DNA of 64,000 nt, taken from NCBI GenBank assembly GCA_003117195.1, contig BDSI01000004.1, positions 2,103,290 through 2,167,289 on the forward strand, written 5' to 3'. The notes under the pieces were generated by a model that was given only the letters and a program-made list of their open reading frames with translations, was not told the DNA's origin and did not search any database. This document shows positions 11,695 through 25,298 of this stretch, one piece after another. The stretch is from Eudorina sp. 2006-703-Eu-15 (Eukaryota > Chlorophyta > Chlorophyceae > Chlamydomonadales > Volvocaceae). A program made the translations under genes and the position numbers. Numbering within the stretch: the stretch's first letter is position 1; each line of letters opens with the position of its first letter.

Positions 11695-14600
11695 TCGTCT
11701 GATCATTGGCGGTGGTCGTGGCGAGTGGGCGGAGCGGGGAAGGCTTCAGGAGGGCGGCTCTGGGACGGCCGCACGCACCGCGCCTTGGAGTCTCGGGCAC
11801 GTGGGCCCTCCTTCCATCGTCAGCGATGGACCTCGCGTCACCAGCCCGGTCTCGTCGAGCTTCTTGTCTTCCTCTTGGGAGTGTTTGGCTTTCTCTTACC
11901 TGTAGACTCTTGAGTTCCTTTTGCCGTGTCCGCACTTGTCGTGCTCCGCTGCTCAGCGCGGCCCGGCCGTGTGCTGCCTCTTGCATCGTCACCGTCAGCA
12001 TCAGTCAGGCGCATGCGCTGAAGAGACGGGCAGCAGCGCTCTGTGCACGGCGCACCAGTAGGCCCAATCCAGAAACCCAACGACGCGCCCCGTGAGCAAC
12101 TTGTGGGTCGACCGAAGGCGGTGAATAAAAGCTGCGTTGCGCCCAAGGCATGGACGCGCCTATTGGACGTCGGCCGTCTGGTATGACTTTTTCTCGAATG
12201 CGGGCGCTCTCTCCTGTGGGTGTTGTGACGCTGCTGGAGACGCACCCGCGGTAGCCGGCCCCCGGGGATACGCCGCTGAAGAGCCACCATGCGCCGTCCG
12301 ATCCCTGCGTGATGGCCTTTGTCATAGTGCCAGTCAGTGCCAATCCGGTGCCGGTGCTGGCTAAAAGATGCCAAAGCGGGGCCGCTCGGCTGGTATCTAG
12401 TGTTCCGGGATCACGCCGTTGGCTTTCCTTCCCGCTGCCATCTGCAGATTTGGGAATTTTGTGTGGGGGCCAGGCTGGCGGGCTCCAACGCTTTGTCGGC
12501 TCGTTGGCGGGGCCAGCCTGAGCGGGGCAGCTTGTCCGGAGATTGGGACAGACAGAGCACATGGACACAGGAGGGAAGGAGAAACACGCGCAGTTGCATG
12601 CTGAGTTCAAAAGAGCTACGTCAGGGCATTCGAGGGGGGTAGCGTGCGTGCGTGCTCGTGTATTCGTTAGGGAGTTCAAACGCGCGGGGACCTGCGATGT
12701 ACGGCATAGACAAGGACGTCGTGCCATAGAAGGGTCGCATGGAAACGCCATACGACCTGTGGGCGTACCACCCGATTATGACCTGCTGCCACAACACCGC
12801 AATCGCACGCAACCTCCAAGATTTTGTAGCACGTTCATCTCCACAGGGCTCCGTATTGCCCTGCGGAAAACCCAAGCGGCGGCACCTGGCGCAGCCGCAT
12901 TTAGCGCCCGTGTACGCCTGTGTACGGTCCTGCAAAGCATCCTCTGGCTTCCGTGTACTTCATGAGTTCTTGTCTACATGTGTGCTGTTTGAAAGCTGGT
13001 GTGGTGTGGTTACCAGCATGTCCGTGTTGGATGGAACTGGCACTCGCCGTTCACAGCTCCCACTGCATTGATGCCCTCAATGTGGGCCTCTGCCAGCTGT
13101 CGGTTGAGTGAGGATGGCCTGCCAATGGCAGCCCGGCTATTCGCAGGCCAACTATGGCGGAGGATGTGCGGCTGCTTTGCTGTTGGTCTTCGGGAGATTA
13201 ATGATGATCCGCCGAGTATTGTACCTGAAGTCTCTCAGGTCGATGCGGCATATGCGGGCACATCAGCCCTCGCGTGTTTGCCGGTTGGGTCGCGCCCGCG
13301 GTGGCTTTCATCACCCCCGTGCCGCACCTTGACGGAAGACTCTTTGCCTTCATACATTCAATTACACAATTCTCTGCTATTTACGATAGTATCTGTTTGT
13401 GCGTGCTCGAGAATTCTTTAACTGGAGGGTAGTGGGTGGTAGAATTCATGTAGCAGTCCACATATCATCCAGGAGGGTAGCGGGTTAGCGAGGATCAGCC
13501 GCAGGAACGAGGACAGGGTATGCTGTAGGGGCGCTACATTCGAAGAAGCTGAACTTTGTGGCAAGATCATGGCTTGCCTGTTTCTTATATAATTTGGTGA
13601 AGTCGGAGGCGGGGGAGGCATGGTGGATGCAAAGGCCGGTCATGCTGCGAGACCACTCTCTTACAATGGACCCCCGCAGACTGCTGCCATGCCATGCCAC
13701 TGCCATGCGCCACCACAAGGCCATGGACCGACGCATGGGACGTTTCGCCCATCACAAAGCGCACGTGACTATGACCGGAATAACAAGACGGCGGCAGTCA
13801 CTGACCCAAGACCACTCGGTCACTGATTCTGCCCCTTCTGGGGTTGAAACTAGAGCCAATGTAGTGTGACTACTGCAAAATGCCCGTTGGCAGTCGTCCA
13901 CACACGGAGCGGGCACCTTCCCACCGCCCCACCAAACCGTAACTTACACAACCGAGCCAACCGCATCTCGACAGCAGAGACTGAATGCTTGGCATGCGCG
14001 TTCGCAACCTGCAAAATGAAATACGCGAGTCGCTTTCGAGACGTCACATGACCTCACAAGTTATGACACACCCCTGGGCCACTAGCATGGTTCCTGGACT
14101 GCTCCCACCGTGACCCGTGAGAGTTCATGATGCACAATTGCACATGCATGCCTTCATCAATGCTGCACTCACCCTGCCAGCTCTTGAGACTGTAGCAGCT
14201 GCAGTAAACTCACGCCCTCATCATCATCATCATCATCATCACATTTCTACACACAGCATACCAGAGCCGACAGGAGCAACGCGACCCCAGCGCCACCCAA
14301 CACAAGAACCCAATCCCCAAGGTCTTCACTGAGTGCTGATCCCAGAAGACTCCGAACACAAACCGGCCGAGCCATGCTTTGGGTCAAGGTCGCTGTGGGG
14401 CTCGACGGGCCTGACAACAATGAACAATAACCCCATCACCCGACGGCTCCTTCACCTCTTGCCCTGGGGCTGGGGCTTGCCCTGGTATACACCGGTGATC
14501 CCTCTGGGGTCCGCTGTAACGTTCATTCATTCATTCATCTCTTTTCCTCCCCAGTCGGGGGCGTGTATACCGTATCCGCCTGGCGGGGCCCTGATTAATC

Positions 14601-15266
14601 AGAAAATGGCAGTAGCTGGCGCTTGCGCCCCGCTATAACAGCATCGAGCGTCTGCAGCATATGTCAGCGTACCAAGTAGCTGACAGGCAGCGCACAATCA
14701 CTTGCGCCAGCCGGTAGCCTACCGGGGTGCTTGCAACTAGGCTCGATAAATAGTCCAAGCGGCCGTGCAATGATAAGATGTGCGGTGCCATGCGGCTTCA
14801 CGCTGAAAGTGGTCGGTGAGCACGTCGCATTCGCCGTCCCACGCCCCCGGGGCATTCGGGCTGCGCATCAAAAATGACGCACCCCACCCTCGCTGCTGGC
14901 TCGCCCCACACCCAGCTGATCCACACGCAATAATCATCACGGAGGCCATTGAATGCCGCTCACCCCCAATACCGCGCGCACTCTGCATCTCCGCTCCGTC
15001 TGGCTGGTTTATTCCCCGTGGATACAGGCATAGGGTCACATGAGCCGCACCCAGCGGTGCAGCAGTCCGTTGATTCGGTAGTTGTTGCCCAGCTCATTCA
15101 TTCTTCACAGTCTTGGCACAGAGAAGACACAGGCGCGAAAGGCACACGAGCGAGCGCCGTTGCGATGGTGAGGCGGCCATGCCCACACGACGGCATATGG
15201 TACCTAGGGCTACTTAGATGTGCGCGACGCCCATCGCCCTCACAGCCCTCACACTCTAGATGCCGC
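11695..15266. other. Intergenic, no gene recognised
   Basis: This 3.6-kb spacer lies between the SNF2-like stop and the convergent end of gene A. No conserved coding block or consistent exon chain was found on either strand. It contains a CAT/ATC trinucleotide run near 14217-14241 and short TTCA repeats near 14523-14540. Confidence 0.5.
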
Positions 15267-18200
15267 CTAGACCTTCGCCGGGGACTGATCGTTCACCGGC
15301 GCCGTCATCTCCACGCCCTCCTTGGCAATGAGCGCTCCGTCCGCGGACTCCACCCTCGCCGGGGTCACTGCACGGGCAGCGGATGTTCCCAGGGTCAGGT
15401 CAGGGGCAGAGGGACACAATGGGCCCGGGGCGTTCCAGGCAGGTGGGACACGGGATGTGGCGCCGAGCGGGTATGGCCGCATCCAGTCCCAACAGCCGCA
15501 CAGCGGGGAAGGTGCCTCGCGGGGCCACGTGCACAGGCAGGGTTGCCGCTCCACGACAGTGCTGCTTCGCCACCAGCTTTGCCTGCCCCGGGTACTGAAA
15601 TTGGCCCCGGGCAAGCTGCCCAAGATGCAGGTGCCCTAAGCTGCCATTCAGTCCCCCAGCCCCTCCCCGGGAGAAGCATCTCACCTCGGCCGGACGGCGT
15701 CGCCCTGGCTGTGGCACCTATGAGCCGCAGCACCAGGTCGATAATGACCTGCGGGGGAGCAGCATCACAAGGAGAGGAGGGCGGCAGGTTGGGTTTGTGC
15801 GGCGGCCGGCCATGAAGGAGAACTTGACGTGCACACGAAGATATTTAGCTCCTCCTCTGGTCGGCTATGGCCGCTCGGAGTCAGAAGAGTGACCGCTCCG
15901 CCCGCTACAGACCCGCTGCCGCAGAACAAACCAGATAGGGATGAGGCGATTTCCGACGCACGTCGGAAAACCGAAGAGTGGACTTCAGCAAGGAGTTATC
16001 TTTGGGCCGTGGAATCGCAGCGAGGCGGAGGACTCGCTGTGCACGTCCCTCCACCCCCGTCCTGGCATCTCTTAAGGCCCTTGTATGTCCGGGTGTGTTA
16101 TTTGGCTGTGGCAGGGCAGGGAGTGCGTGTCATGCACTGCGCGTCACGGTGCCCAACGATTGCCGGCACCGTATGCGTTAACCATGTACCCAATTCCTGG
16201 CCCATGAAGTACGAGAAAGGCTGCAGCGAAGGAAGATCGCTGCCTTGTTGGCGCGCTTTGGGGTATATCCGGGTGTGTTCGTAGGCAGGCAGCCAGAGCA
16301 CAAGTGCGTGGAATGCGAGGGGCATAGCAGCGCCTAACAATCGCCCGTATGCGTACATTATGTGCCCAATGCCTGACGGGTGTATTGTGTATACTTCATC
16401 GCCCCCACACTCTTCCTGGTACGCTACGCCGCATCCACATTCCCTCACCAGCAGGCCCATGACGACGGCGATGGGGACAATCCAGGGCGTGTAGCTCTGC
16501 CCGAAGTCGTTGTGGTACACCACGATGCCGATGTACACGTTGGCCCAGGCCAGCAGCACGGTGGCGCGGCCCAGGTTGTGGTGGATCAGGTTCCAGACGC
16601 CGCGTCGCGGGTGCTCCGGGTGTGGGCGCACGAGCCCCACAACCACCTGGCAGGTTGGGCAGGGGAGGCCGTCGCATGATTCAGTCTAATCTCTCGAGGT
16701 CTCGCACCCGGTTGCGTCGCACACACATGTGCATCAGATTGTGCATCACATTGTGCACCATGGAGGCCCTGCCGCGCACTTCCGCCCCGAAGGCCACTTG
16801 CAGGCCCCCTGCCGCTCCGAAACCGAGGAGTTTAGACTCTGCTGCCAGACAGGGCCGCGACAGCACGTCGTGCCCATGCCGCCTCGCCCCGCTCCCTGTC
16901 CCTGTAACTCGCTCCTCTCCCACACTCCCGAAGGGGAGCTACCACCTTCACAACCCGATCAGCTTAAGTCACACACCGACCTGGCTGCTGCGGTTACGTA
17001 TTACCCTGTCGGTGCGGAACACACGCCCTGTCGGTGCGGAACACACGGCCTGTCGGTGTGGGGGTTTGTTTCGCTCAACGCACCTGCGTGCCCGCCGCCG
17101 CCATGACCGCAATGCCGATGTTCCCGTGCGCCTCCAGCAGGTCCCCCTCCGCGCCATCAAACTTGACGAAGGCCACCACGAACCCCGCGATGAACAGCGC
17201 CATGCCCACCAGCTGGCAGGTGCCGTGCAGCCAGAACCACCAGTGCTTGCCAGCCACCTTCGATCCGCCGAGGACCCACCTGGGTGCGGACCCGCCATCA
17301 AGAAGGGATGAGGGTGCAGACTACTTCAGGCACAGCACCGCAATTCATCGCGTACCATCCCCATTCCATGTGGCGGAGAGTGCCTCAAATTTGGTGCAAA
17401 TGGAGACTGGAGTTACCGTAACAGCAGGAATGTAAACCGCGTGCAAGCTTGCACATCTGTTCACACATGTCCAGCGGGCCCACACCGGGTGGCTCAGCCA
17501 CCGGCGACAGACCGCCCGGCCCGCGTCCAGCACCTACCGGTGCGCGGGCATCAGGGTGCCCAGCGGCATCAGCAGCCCCCACGCAAGCGCCATGAGCGCG
17601 CCGTGCACGTTGATCCAGGTCTCCAGCTCGCCGGGTGCGTCGTACGCCTTACCCGTCTGCATGTCCAGGTACAGGCCGCCCTTGTTGCTGCCCGTGTGCT
17701 GCACCAGCGCGGCCCTGTCGCTGACGGCCCAGATCAGCGGAAGCAGGTCGCTGCCATCGGCTGCAGCCGGCAGCACAAGGGAGCGGTCGGATCAAGTCTT
17801 CAAGTGGCAGGTGAAGCGCAAGGCAATCCCAGGGGATCATCCTTCCACGGGTTGTGTCGGATAGGTGTGTCGGGAAGGTGCGTTGGGAGGACCGGTCCTT
17901 GGGTGGATCCTGCCGTCAGATTGGCACAGGCTGGCCAGGAGTAACACCGTCGACCGTGAAGTACCGGATGACGGGCACGACGTTGAACGTATTGACTATC
18001 TCAAGGAAGGCCCGCGCCGCACAGCAACCTGTGCCACGTGCCAGGACTTGCACATAGTGCAAGTCTATGATTCGATCGCATCCAGTGAGTTCAGTGAGGC
18101 CGGGAGGGTGCCCCACAGGGCTGCGGCTAGCGTATCGGTTGTTGCGCGACTGGGTAGATGCCCTGGGTAGGTGGGCTTGGCAACATCAAGCGGTCCACGG

Positions 18201-20282
18201 TGTGCGGATGCATACAATCCGGACGGGCGGCGGCTACGGAACATCTTCGGCAGCGGGCCGCAGTACAACAGACCAGGTCAGAGCTCGACAACGGCCGTGT
18301 CTGCGTGGCCAGACTAGAGGGTACGTAACGCGCACCAAGGAACACAAGTACAGCCCTACATTTGGGGTTGTACGCCTCCATCAGCCGCCGGCCGTTGCTG
18401 CTACCGCTGCTTCCGCCAGTGGCTGCCGTCAGGTCAGAAGAAGCTGCCGCCCGGCTGTCCATCAGGCGGCGACTGAAGCAAATGGTGGTCAGTCCACTGG
18501 ACGCGTCGCGCCACACCCCCGCATCGTACGCCCAAGACGGCGAGACCGCATCCTCACGCCCGAGGTCGGTATCCTAGCAGGCAGATCAGGACGGCGCCAT
18601 GCCAGCAGCCGGGCAAAGAAGCAGTTGGGTTTGTAGAAAATGCACCTCGGATGCTTCATAGCGTCATTGAACACATCTCCTGAACACCGAAACACCACAT
18701 GACAACCCAGGACCGTTAGGCGGACATATAGAATCCATCTCTTTATCCATTCGGACCGCAGCCCCCGTCCCACTTCACATCCACGCCCCCTCCCCCTCCG
18801 TGCCCCGTATACCTGCGTAAGATATGTGCTGAAGAAGGGTACACCGTTGGCAACCCAGCCCAGGGCGACGTCGGCTGGATACATACTGTCCGGGTCCTCC
18901 GCGAAGCCGATGGACACGTAGCCTGAAGGGTAGTTAACAGATATGGAGAGAAACCCATCACGAGGTCGGAGCAGATTGGCTACGCGCTGACAATCCTGTG
19001 GCCGGGCACATGCCTAGCAATATCCCCGCTACCCGAGCAGCAGCATAACGAAGGCGGTCAGCAGGGCACCACCTACGGATAGATGCGCGCACCCTGGCGC
19101 AGTACCCCCACACCAACGACTGCGGAGTCACCAACGCCCCCCCCCGCTGAGACGTCCCCATGAAATGCGGTCTCATGCCCTCACCCAACAAACTCAGGCC
19201 CAACGCCTCATCTGCGGGAAGACCGAATGACTGTTCACTGTCCTGCAAGCACCGCGCTGAGAAGTCCAAGTGGGCTCGCGCTTGGAGGGCCCAAGCGCGC
19301 CCGGCTCGGCTGCAACCCGATCTGACCCGGATGGCCCCAATCCGAGCCGACCCAGATGGCCCCAGCCCAATCTGACCCAGATGGCCCCGCGGCCTCCAGG
19401 CGATTCGCTGCTCACGACACAGCACCCCGACACGGTGCGGACGGCGAGTGGGTCCCGCACCTGACGCTGCGGATTGCACAGCGAAGTGCAGCACGCCGTT
19501 CTTCGCCAGAACTGACGCCTGGGGGTGCGTGGAGAGAGAGATTAGGAGACGGGTCTCAGTAATGGGGTTCGGGTGCCCGGACGGAGCACGGACTGTCCCC
19601 GACTATCACGCAGTCATGTTCTCTCAGAACGTGGACCAACAAGCCCATGCTCACCGAGAGATTGGTTCGATTAATGGGCGTGCAGCCGTTGCTGGGAGCC
19701 ACCGTCGTGTTGACGCTCCAATGGAGAATGAGTTTCTTCTGTGGGTGGTTAAGGTTGAGGGTGCCGGATCAGAGCTGAAGAGGGCGAAGGGGTTTTAGGA
19801 AGGCCATGGGTTCGCTGAGCTGGACTGCACTAGCAAACGGCGAAGGCCCCAGACAAAACCCCCACTGTCAACGCGGAGCCTCACTCACGTAAGGCACGGA
19901 GCATTGGTAGCCCAGGCTGCTGGTGGAGCACGAAGCACCCGACGCGCTTGTCAATAGCACCTGTGGAGAAGCCCCCGGAAGGAGAGTTACGATGGTATTA
20001 CGGCCCATAGATGGACCAGAAAGGAGTTGCCACTGAGCCAGCGGATTCAGCACGAAAAATCCTGTTGTGTAATCCCTATCCATATATCCACGAAGGTCGA
20101 CAGACCAAGACCAGCAGTTGTAAATCAGCGACATTATGGATTGTACAGCAATTTAAAGCTGTAAAAAGCGACGAGGTTCACACACCCACCGCCGTTGCCA
20201 GGACAAATGTTGCAACGCGCAGCAAACCGCCACGCCGCCAGCGCGAAGGCTGACAATAATAAGCACATCGCAGTCTATCCAT
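15267..20282 (-). CDS. Gene A: DOMON-cytochrome b561 membrane protein
   Basis: Eleven exons join in one frame: 20282-20184, 19960-19889, 19738-19655, 19518-19461, 18922-18813, 18573-18360, 17760-17538, 17279-17084, 16646-16449, 15748-15685 and 15367-15267, giving 472 residues. Residues 1-33 are a signal peptide (LLRVATFVLATAVG). An LGYQC module follows, then a DOMON domain (LHWSVNTT; NGVLHFAVQ; GYVSIGFAEDPDSMYPADVA; CFSRRL; PLIWAVS). The cytochrome b561 core has five hydrophobic segments and four candidate haem-ligand histidines in INVHGAL, FWLHGTC, EAHGNIG and LIHHNLG, and the tail starts IIDLVLRLIG. Such proteins carry electrons across a membrane from ascorbate to an external acceptor, and the DOMON can bind haem b. 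Unlike B-E it has no Reeler-like domain. The donor of exon 6 (GTAGGG) and of exon 1 (GTGTGA) are weak. Confidence 0.85.
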
Positions 20283-21351
20283 GTTAAATGCGGGTGGAAG
20301 CGCAGCTGCACGAAGTTGTTCAAAACCAGATGCTACTCGAAGTGTTCTTCAAGGTATACGAGTCCTGGTTTGGAAATAATCTGCGCGTTAGACCGAACAA
20401 AACAACTCCAATTATATTGCATGATTGTGTCAACTCTGGTCAAGAACAGAGCTCTGGTCAAGAAGTTAAGTATGTACGAAATGCACGATGCTGCAACTGG
20501 CCTCGCTAGGTCCACGACCATTTGCGCAATGCTGCCGATGTGAAAGATTAACTGCCTAAGAATTGTTTTGATTCTCATCCTCGCAGCAAAAGTAACGCAG
20601 CACAGTAGGTTTGTAGCGAGCCGGACCGACAGCGCATACGAACAGCCTCCCAGGAAGCTTGCACAATACAAACGTCATCGTGGTGGGGAATTCGACTTGC
20701 TCCTACCTTCCTGGGTTCCCGTCATACATTGCCCACCGACTCGACCTACCCGAGGGTGGTTGTCATATACTAATTCACAGCGCGCTGCACAATTCATATG
20801 AAGACGATTCAGATATGTATTAAGTATTCAACTTCTGCGTTCTCTCAAAACACCCATGCCGACTGTGATTTGCGCTCCGTCAGCTTGTTACGCAGGCCGT
20901 TCAGGACATCTCCGTTCTCTGTACATGTCTTGCAGTATGTTGCGCATAAATCCCACATTTCTTCCGGTAGTGCGGTGAATGTGCTGTGGCACGCGAGGCG
21001 TGTTTTAAGCAAGCGGCTCCCGGTGACGGGACTCGAGAGCCCATGAGTGGCCGGCCCGTGTGCTTGGAACCCGAACTGAGCGCTCGTTGGTATAACCCCA
21101 GCTGATATGGGTAGGCACTGACACGCTGTACTGCAACCGATCCACTTCGTCCCTAGCGGGCGGTCCAACGGGCCCAGATAGCTCGTAGGCGCCGCATCGC
21201 ATTAACCCCTACCAAGGATCATTATCGGTGCCTTTGCCAGAAGATAGAGATCTCAGCTTGGGGGAACAAGATGGGGAAGCGGGGAATGTAAAGCAAGACC
21301 TGTCAAAAACCTGATGACGATATGTAACAAGTAGGGGTCGGAGCCGGAAAA

Positions 21352-21363
21352 GGGCGGGGCCCC
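21352..21363. repeat. Single copy of GC-rich GGGCGGGGCCCC motif
   Basis: This 12-bp sequence is identical to one arm of the hairpin at 22233-22274. It may be an element end or a partial copy. Confidence 0.35.
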
Positions 21364-22232
21364 CTATAATCCGTACAGGCCGCTTGCTTTAGAACGAAAA
21401 CTCTATTACCGCGCAACAGTGTGAGAGAGTAAAAGGTTACCATTGGGGGTGTCGTTGATGTTGAAGGTGGATTGGCGTGCATAGATTCACCAAGCCCAAA
21501 CACGTCGGCAGCCCCGAAACCATCCTGCAGTACGCGCCGCCGGCGACGGCGGTCACCGTATCGTAACGCTAGACGCCTCTGCACTACCACATCCGTCTGT
21601 CAAGCAGATGATCAAATAGCAAGCTTGAAGCATTCTTGTTTTGCCCTGAAACTGTAGTTGTTTGGTCCGTCGGCAAGAATGCAGCCCTTTCAGTTGCACG
21701 CCCGCAGCAGACGTGAACCTCTAAAGTTTGCTATCAATAGTTACATAGCAAATATAAGGCAAGAACAGGGTGCGAAAAGAGACCCGGACTTCGGCCATCG
21801 GAACTGGAGAACGCGTTGGTACTCGGTATGCTATCCCTTTGCATCTTGAAACTTTGATTGAATACATTATGTTGAATTGTATTCATCTGGCAAAACAGAA
21901 AGGCAAATCTTGGTGTTGGTGGCATCTTGATGTTCAAACATCAGAACACTATGGAAGTTCAATTTAGCACACGCCGCCCATTCTTAATCCAAGTATTCAT
22001 CACGCGGCACCTGTTGCAACAAACATGAGCGCGAGAGGCTTTGGGTGGATGTTGACTCGGGTCCATGGAGACCGAGGAGCTTTACTTTGACCGTTTGTGC
22101 GCAAAGAATTTTTTCAGCCAAACCAAAGTTACCTTGCAATAGAGGACAATTAATATGACAAACATTGTGTAGCGGATAATGAACGTATGGCCGTTACCCA
22201 CACACAGACACACGGACAGGGGCAATCCTAGG

Positions 22233-22274
22233 GGGCGGGGCCCCCCGAACGCGCTTCGCGCTGGGGCCCCGCCC
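22233..22274. repeat. GC-rich hairpin
   Basis: GGGCGGGGCCCC at 22233-22244 is the perfect inverse of GGGGCCCCGCCC at 22263-22274. The 18-base loop itself contains a small hairpin GCGC-TTC-GCGC. It may be the end or remnant of a mobile element, or a strong RNA or DNA cruciform. Confidence 0.6.
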
Positions 22275-23786
22275 AAAAAGCAAGAAGGTAACTTCGCGGT
22301 CCGGGAGACAGGTGCGGTGCGTGCCGCTCAGCCTCGGACCATCTCGCATGAGCCCTGACGACGTCATGAGCCGGGCCCCGCGCCCCCGAGCGAAACCATC
22401 GACACCACCGAGCCAGCAGCCGCAAACACCGAGTCGAGCCTTACGAGCTGATGAGCTGACGCACAATCCGCATGCCATAAACCAACAAAACCAACAAGAC
22501 CTTGCACGCGCACGCACACAGCTCCTTTGAGCTCCGTGTAGCAGGTGGGCCGCATCATACACCGCTTGGTTGTACACCACGCACGTCTAGTCTGCTGGAT
22601 CTGGTTGGATAAGCGAATCAAGCCAGCTACGTAATACACCTGGGCGCGCGGCAGAACCGACTGCCGCCACCACGCACAAGCAGTGAATACCGGTAATAAA
22701 CCCCACCACCCTGGGGGATTGCCTCGCATAACCACCTGCCCATCTCCACCCTCCACCGCCTCCATCCACCCCACCGGCGGGAACCCGTTGGCATCTGCAG
22801 TGTTACGGTACGTTGCAGCACTGCTTTCCATGCACTACCCACCCGGGTATACACACCTACACACCTACACACACACACACACACACACACAACTAATGAT
22901 ATACACACCTTGAACATAAGTGATGTCCTGAGGCATACTGCGGACGCGGGTCGATGGCGCGAAAAATGTTACGTTCATCTCTGCGTCAAGTCTGACGAGC
23001 TGCTCTTGTTTTCCTTACGCGTGAGTGGCGTTCGCGGGCACATTTCCAATAGCAAGTGCTGCCCGCTAACTCCTGGCCAGTTCTCATTGCACTACTTACG
23101 GTACTTGCCAGCGTGAAGGATCGAGGAACACCTTCCATTGTGATCATGTTACATAATATCAGAGGCACCCTCTACTGCCAAATGCCGCATGCAGTTGGAC
23201 GAGGGCTGGCGCGTTTTATTGTCTCCGTTTTCTCAGACCACAAGGCTAGTTTTTACACACACGGCCCTGAAAACATATTGTAAATATGTGTTGACGTGTG
23301 TTCGCATCCTGTAGCATGTTGCCCGTTAGCTAACCGCCCAACGGGCCTTTCGCCGCTTTCCGAGCTCATTCGACACTCAGCCCAGGCGCGCAGCCAGCAA
23401 GCTGCCAAAGCTGCACCTGGATGACCGGGCTAAATGATTTATTTCTAAGTTTGGGCTCGAGTCGATCCTGTATCCACCGTTGCACAGGGAGTAGACATCT
23501 CGGATTTCGGGCCGCGGCAAAGCACCCGGGGCCTAATGAATGACGGGCGGGGTGTCCGCCCGCGGGGCTACCCCCAAGGACTTGTCCGCCCGACCAAAGC
23601 AACGACGTCGTGAATCGCTTACGTAATTTGAGCGCTCCCGTCTCGGCACCACCACCCCACCCAACCCCCAACATCACAATAGGATGAGTGTCTTCGCAAC
23701 TGTTGACAGCCTGCGCCCAACCAACCCGAAGTAACAGCACCGGAACCCAGTCCGGCAGCCCTAATTCTCTCCCCCCCTCTCTCTCT

Positions 23787-23792
<6 letters not shown>

Positions 23793-23843
<51 letters not shown>
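23793..23843. repeat. (CA)n microsatellite
   Basis: About 25 uninterrupted CA dinucleotides follow a CT-rich run. A shorter CA run lies near 22866-22891. Confidence 0.95.
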
Positions 23844-23849
<6 letters not shown>

Positions 23850-24980
23850 TGCAACACGAGAAACACTCGGGAGCCTCCCACGGATCCGCCCCATGTGAAC
23901 GGATCGCGCTTCAGATGCATCGAAATTGCCGCCGCAGCGACACCGCCCCAACCCAGCATTCCTGCCGATCCTGGAGAGGTTTGGGGCGGATGTCACCATA
24001 ATCGGAATGCGGAAGTGGACTGCCCAGGCCTCACGGCCGCGCACTCGCGACCGCGCACCACACCTGTCCGCTCGGGAGGGAACGAACGCCGCCGTCGACC
24101 AAATGCCGTGCGGGCCCGTGCGGGTCGTCGATGTTGAGCAATGTTCTTCCCGCCTAACCTTCCCACCTCGTTCTCTCCCGCGCTCAATAGAAACAAACAA
24201 ACAAAGAGATGCAACACAGATGAAGGAACACGGGTCGCCAGGTCAGGGGCCTGCATAGGCCGGAGGCCGCCACAAACCAGCAACTGGGCCTGTGCCGCAA
24301 CCCTCAAGCCTCGCGGGAGAGCTCCCGGGTGCCCACGGGTGCTCCCTTCCAACTCCCTCCCAAACAGACACAGCAAGGCGTCCCACATCGAGTTGGAAGA
24401 GGCAACCTACGTTGTGGGTGGCCCATACCGTCCGCTCCCACACAGCAGGCAGCCCCGCTGATGCAGCGCCGCGGGATACGCACCGCCCCGGGGCAGCGGG
24501 GGGGCCCGCCGTGGGGTGCATCATCATCATTGGGGCTAACACACGGCAGTCACACGCCCCGGCACACGAAGGCCGCCACCGAGTTCCGCCACCAGAGCTC
24601 GCGGCCACACGCCTCGCGCCCCGCACCCAGGTCACGGACACGTCGTACGAAAACGGACGCAACAGGATTCAGCAAACAGCACGTCGCAGGCACGCAATAA
24701 GTCGATGGACGGGTAAGCTCGCCAACGCTGTCGGCGCCGCAGGCCGAATTATGTACGAGACCGCACCGGATCCACAGCGCACCCCGAGAACGCCATCAAC
24801 CGGCCGTTGTCACGCGACAAGTTCCTCGTCGCATGAGGAGCCCTCCTCTGGGGAGGTGTGTGTGTCCTCACACCCTGTACAAACAACCCCGACACCTGCA
24901 TACCCCCCGATCAGTATCCCTGTCCCTGTCTGTACAGCCATGTCCAGTCTCTATACAACGGCCGGCATGCAGGCCAGGAA

Positions 24981-25298
24981 TTACTTTCCGGTAAAAAGTT
25001 GTTCTAAAATACGCTCCCAAAGACGGCGAGTGAAAACGCCGGCGGCCGACTGCACAGCCCCGCGTCCACCCGACAATAACCACCGATTGCTGTTCATCAC
25101 CTGGATTGCGTCGAGAACAATCTTTTCGGGAGAGCTGCCGCCACTTCGCTGTCCACTCGCATCCCTTTTAAATGTCCTAATTTGGCCATCTGCCGTATAT
25201 CTCATTCGTAATGTAGCGCACCTGGCCCGAGACCCTGTTGAATGAAACACCGAACCTAGCCCATCTTGCGCCGGTTGCAGTGACTGGATGGGCGACAC
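24981..25298 (-). CDS. Hypothetical 105-residue open frame
   Basis: This minus-strand frame lies 425 bp beyond the gene B stop. It reads like a soluble peptide, with a segment EKIVLDAIQVMNSNRWLL followed by TRRLWERILEQLF, but no family or splice partner is recognised. It could be a further 3' exon of gene B, a separate small gene or chance. Confidence 0.2.
   Translation of the reverse strand: MSPIQSLQPAQDGLGSVFHSTGSRARCATLRMRYTADGQIRTFKRDASGQRSGGSSPEKIVLDAIQVMNSNRWLLSGGRGAVQSAAGVFTRRLWERILEQLFTGK

Noticed and set aside
24292..25245. 317-codon plus-strand frame
   Set aside because: Low-complexity composition, no conserved block, no splice context; likely chance in GC-rich DNA.
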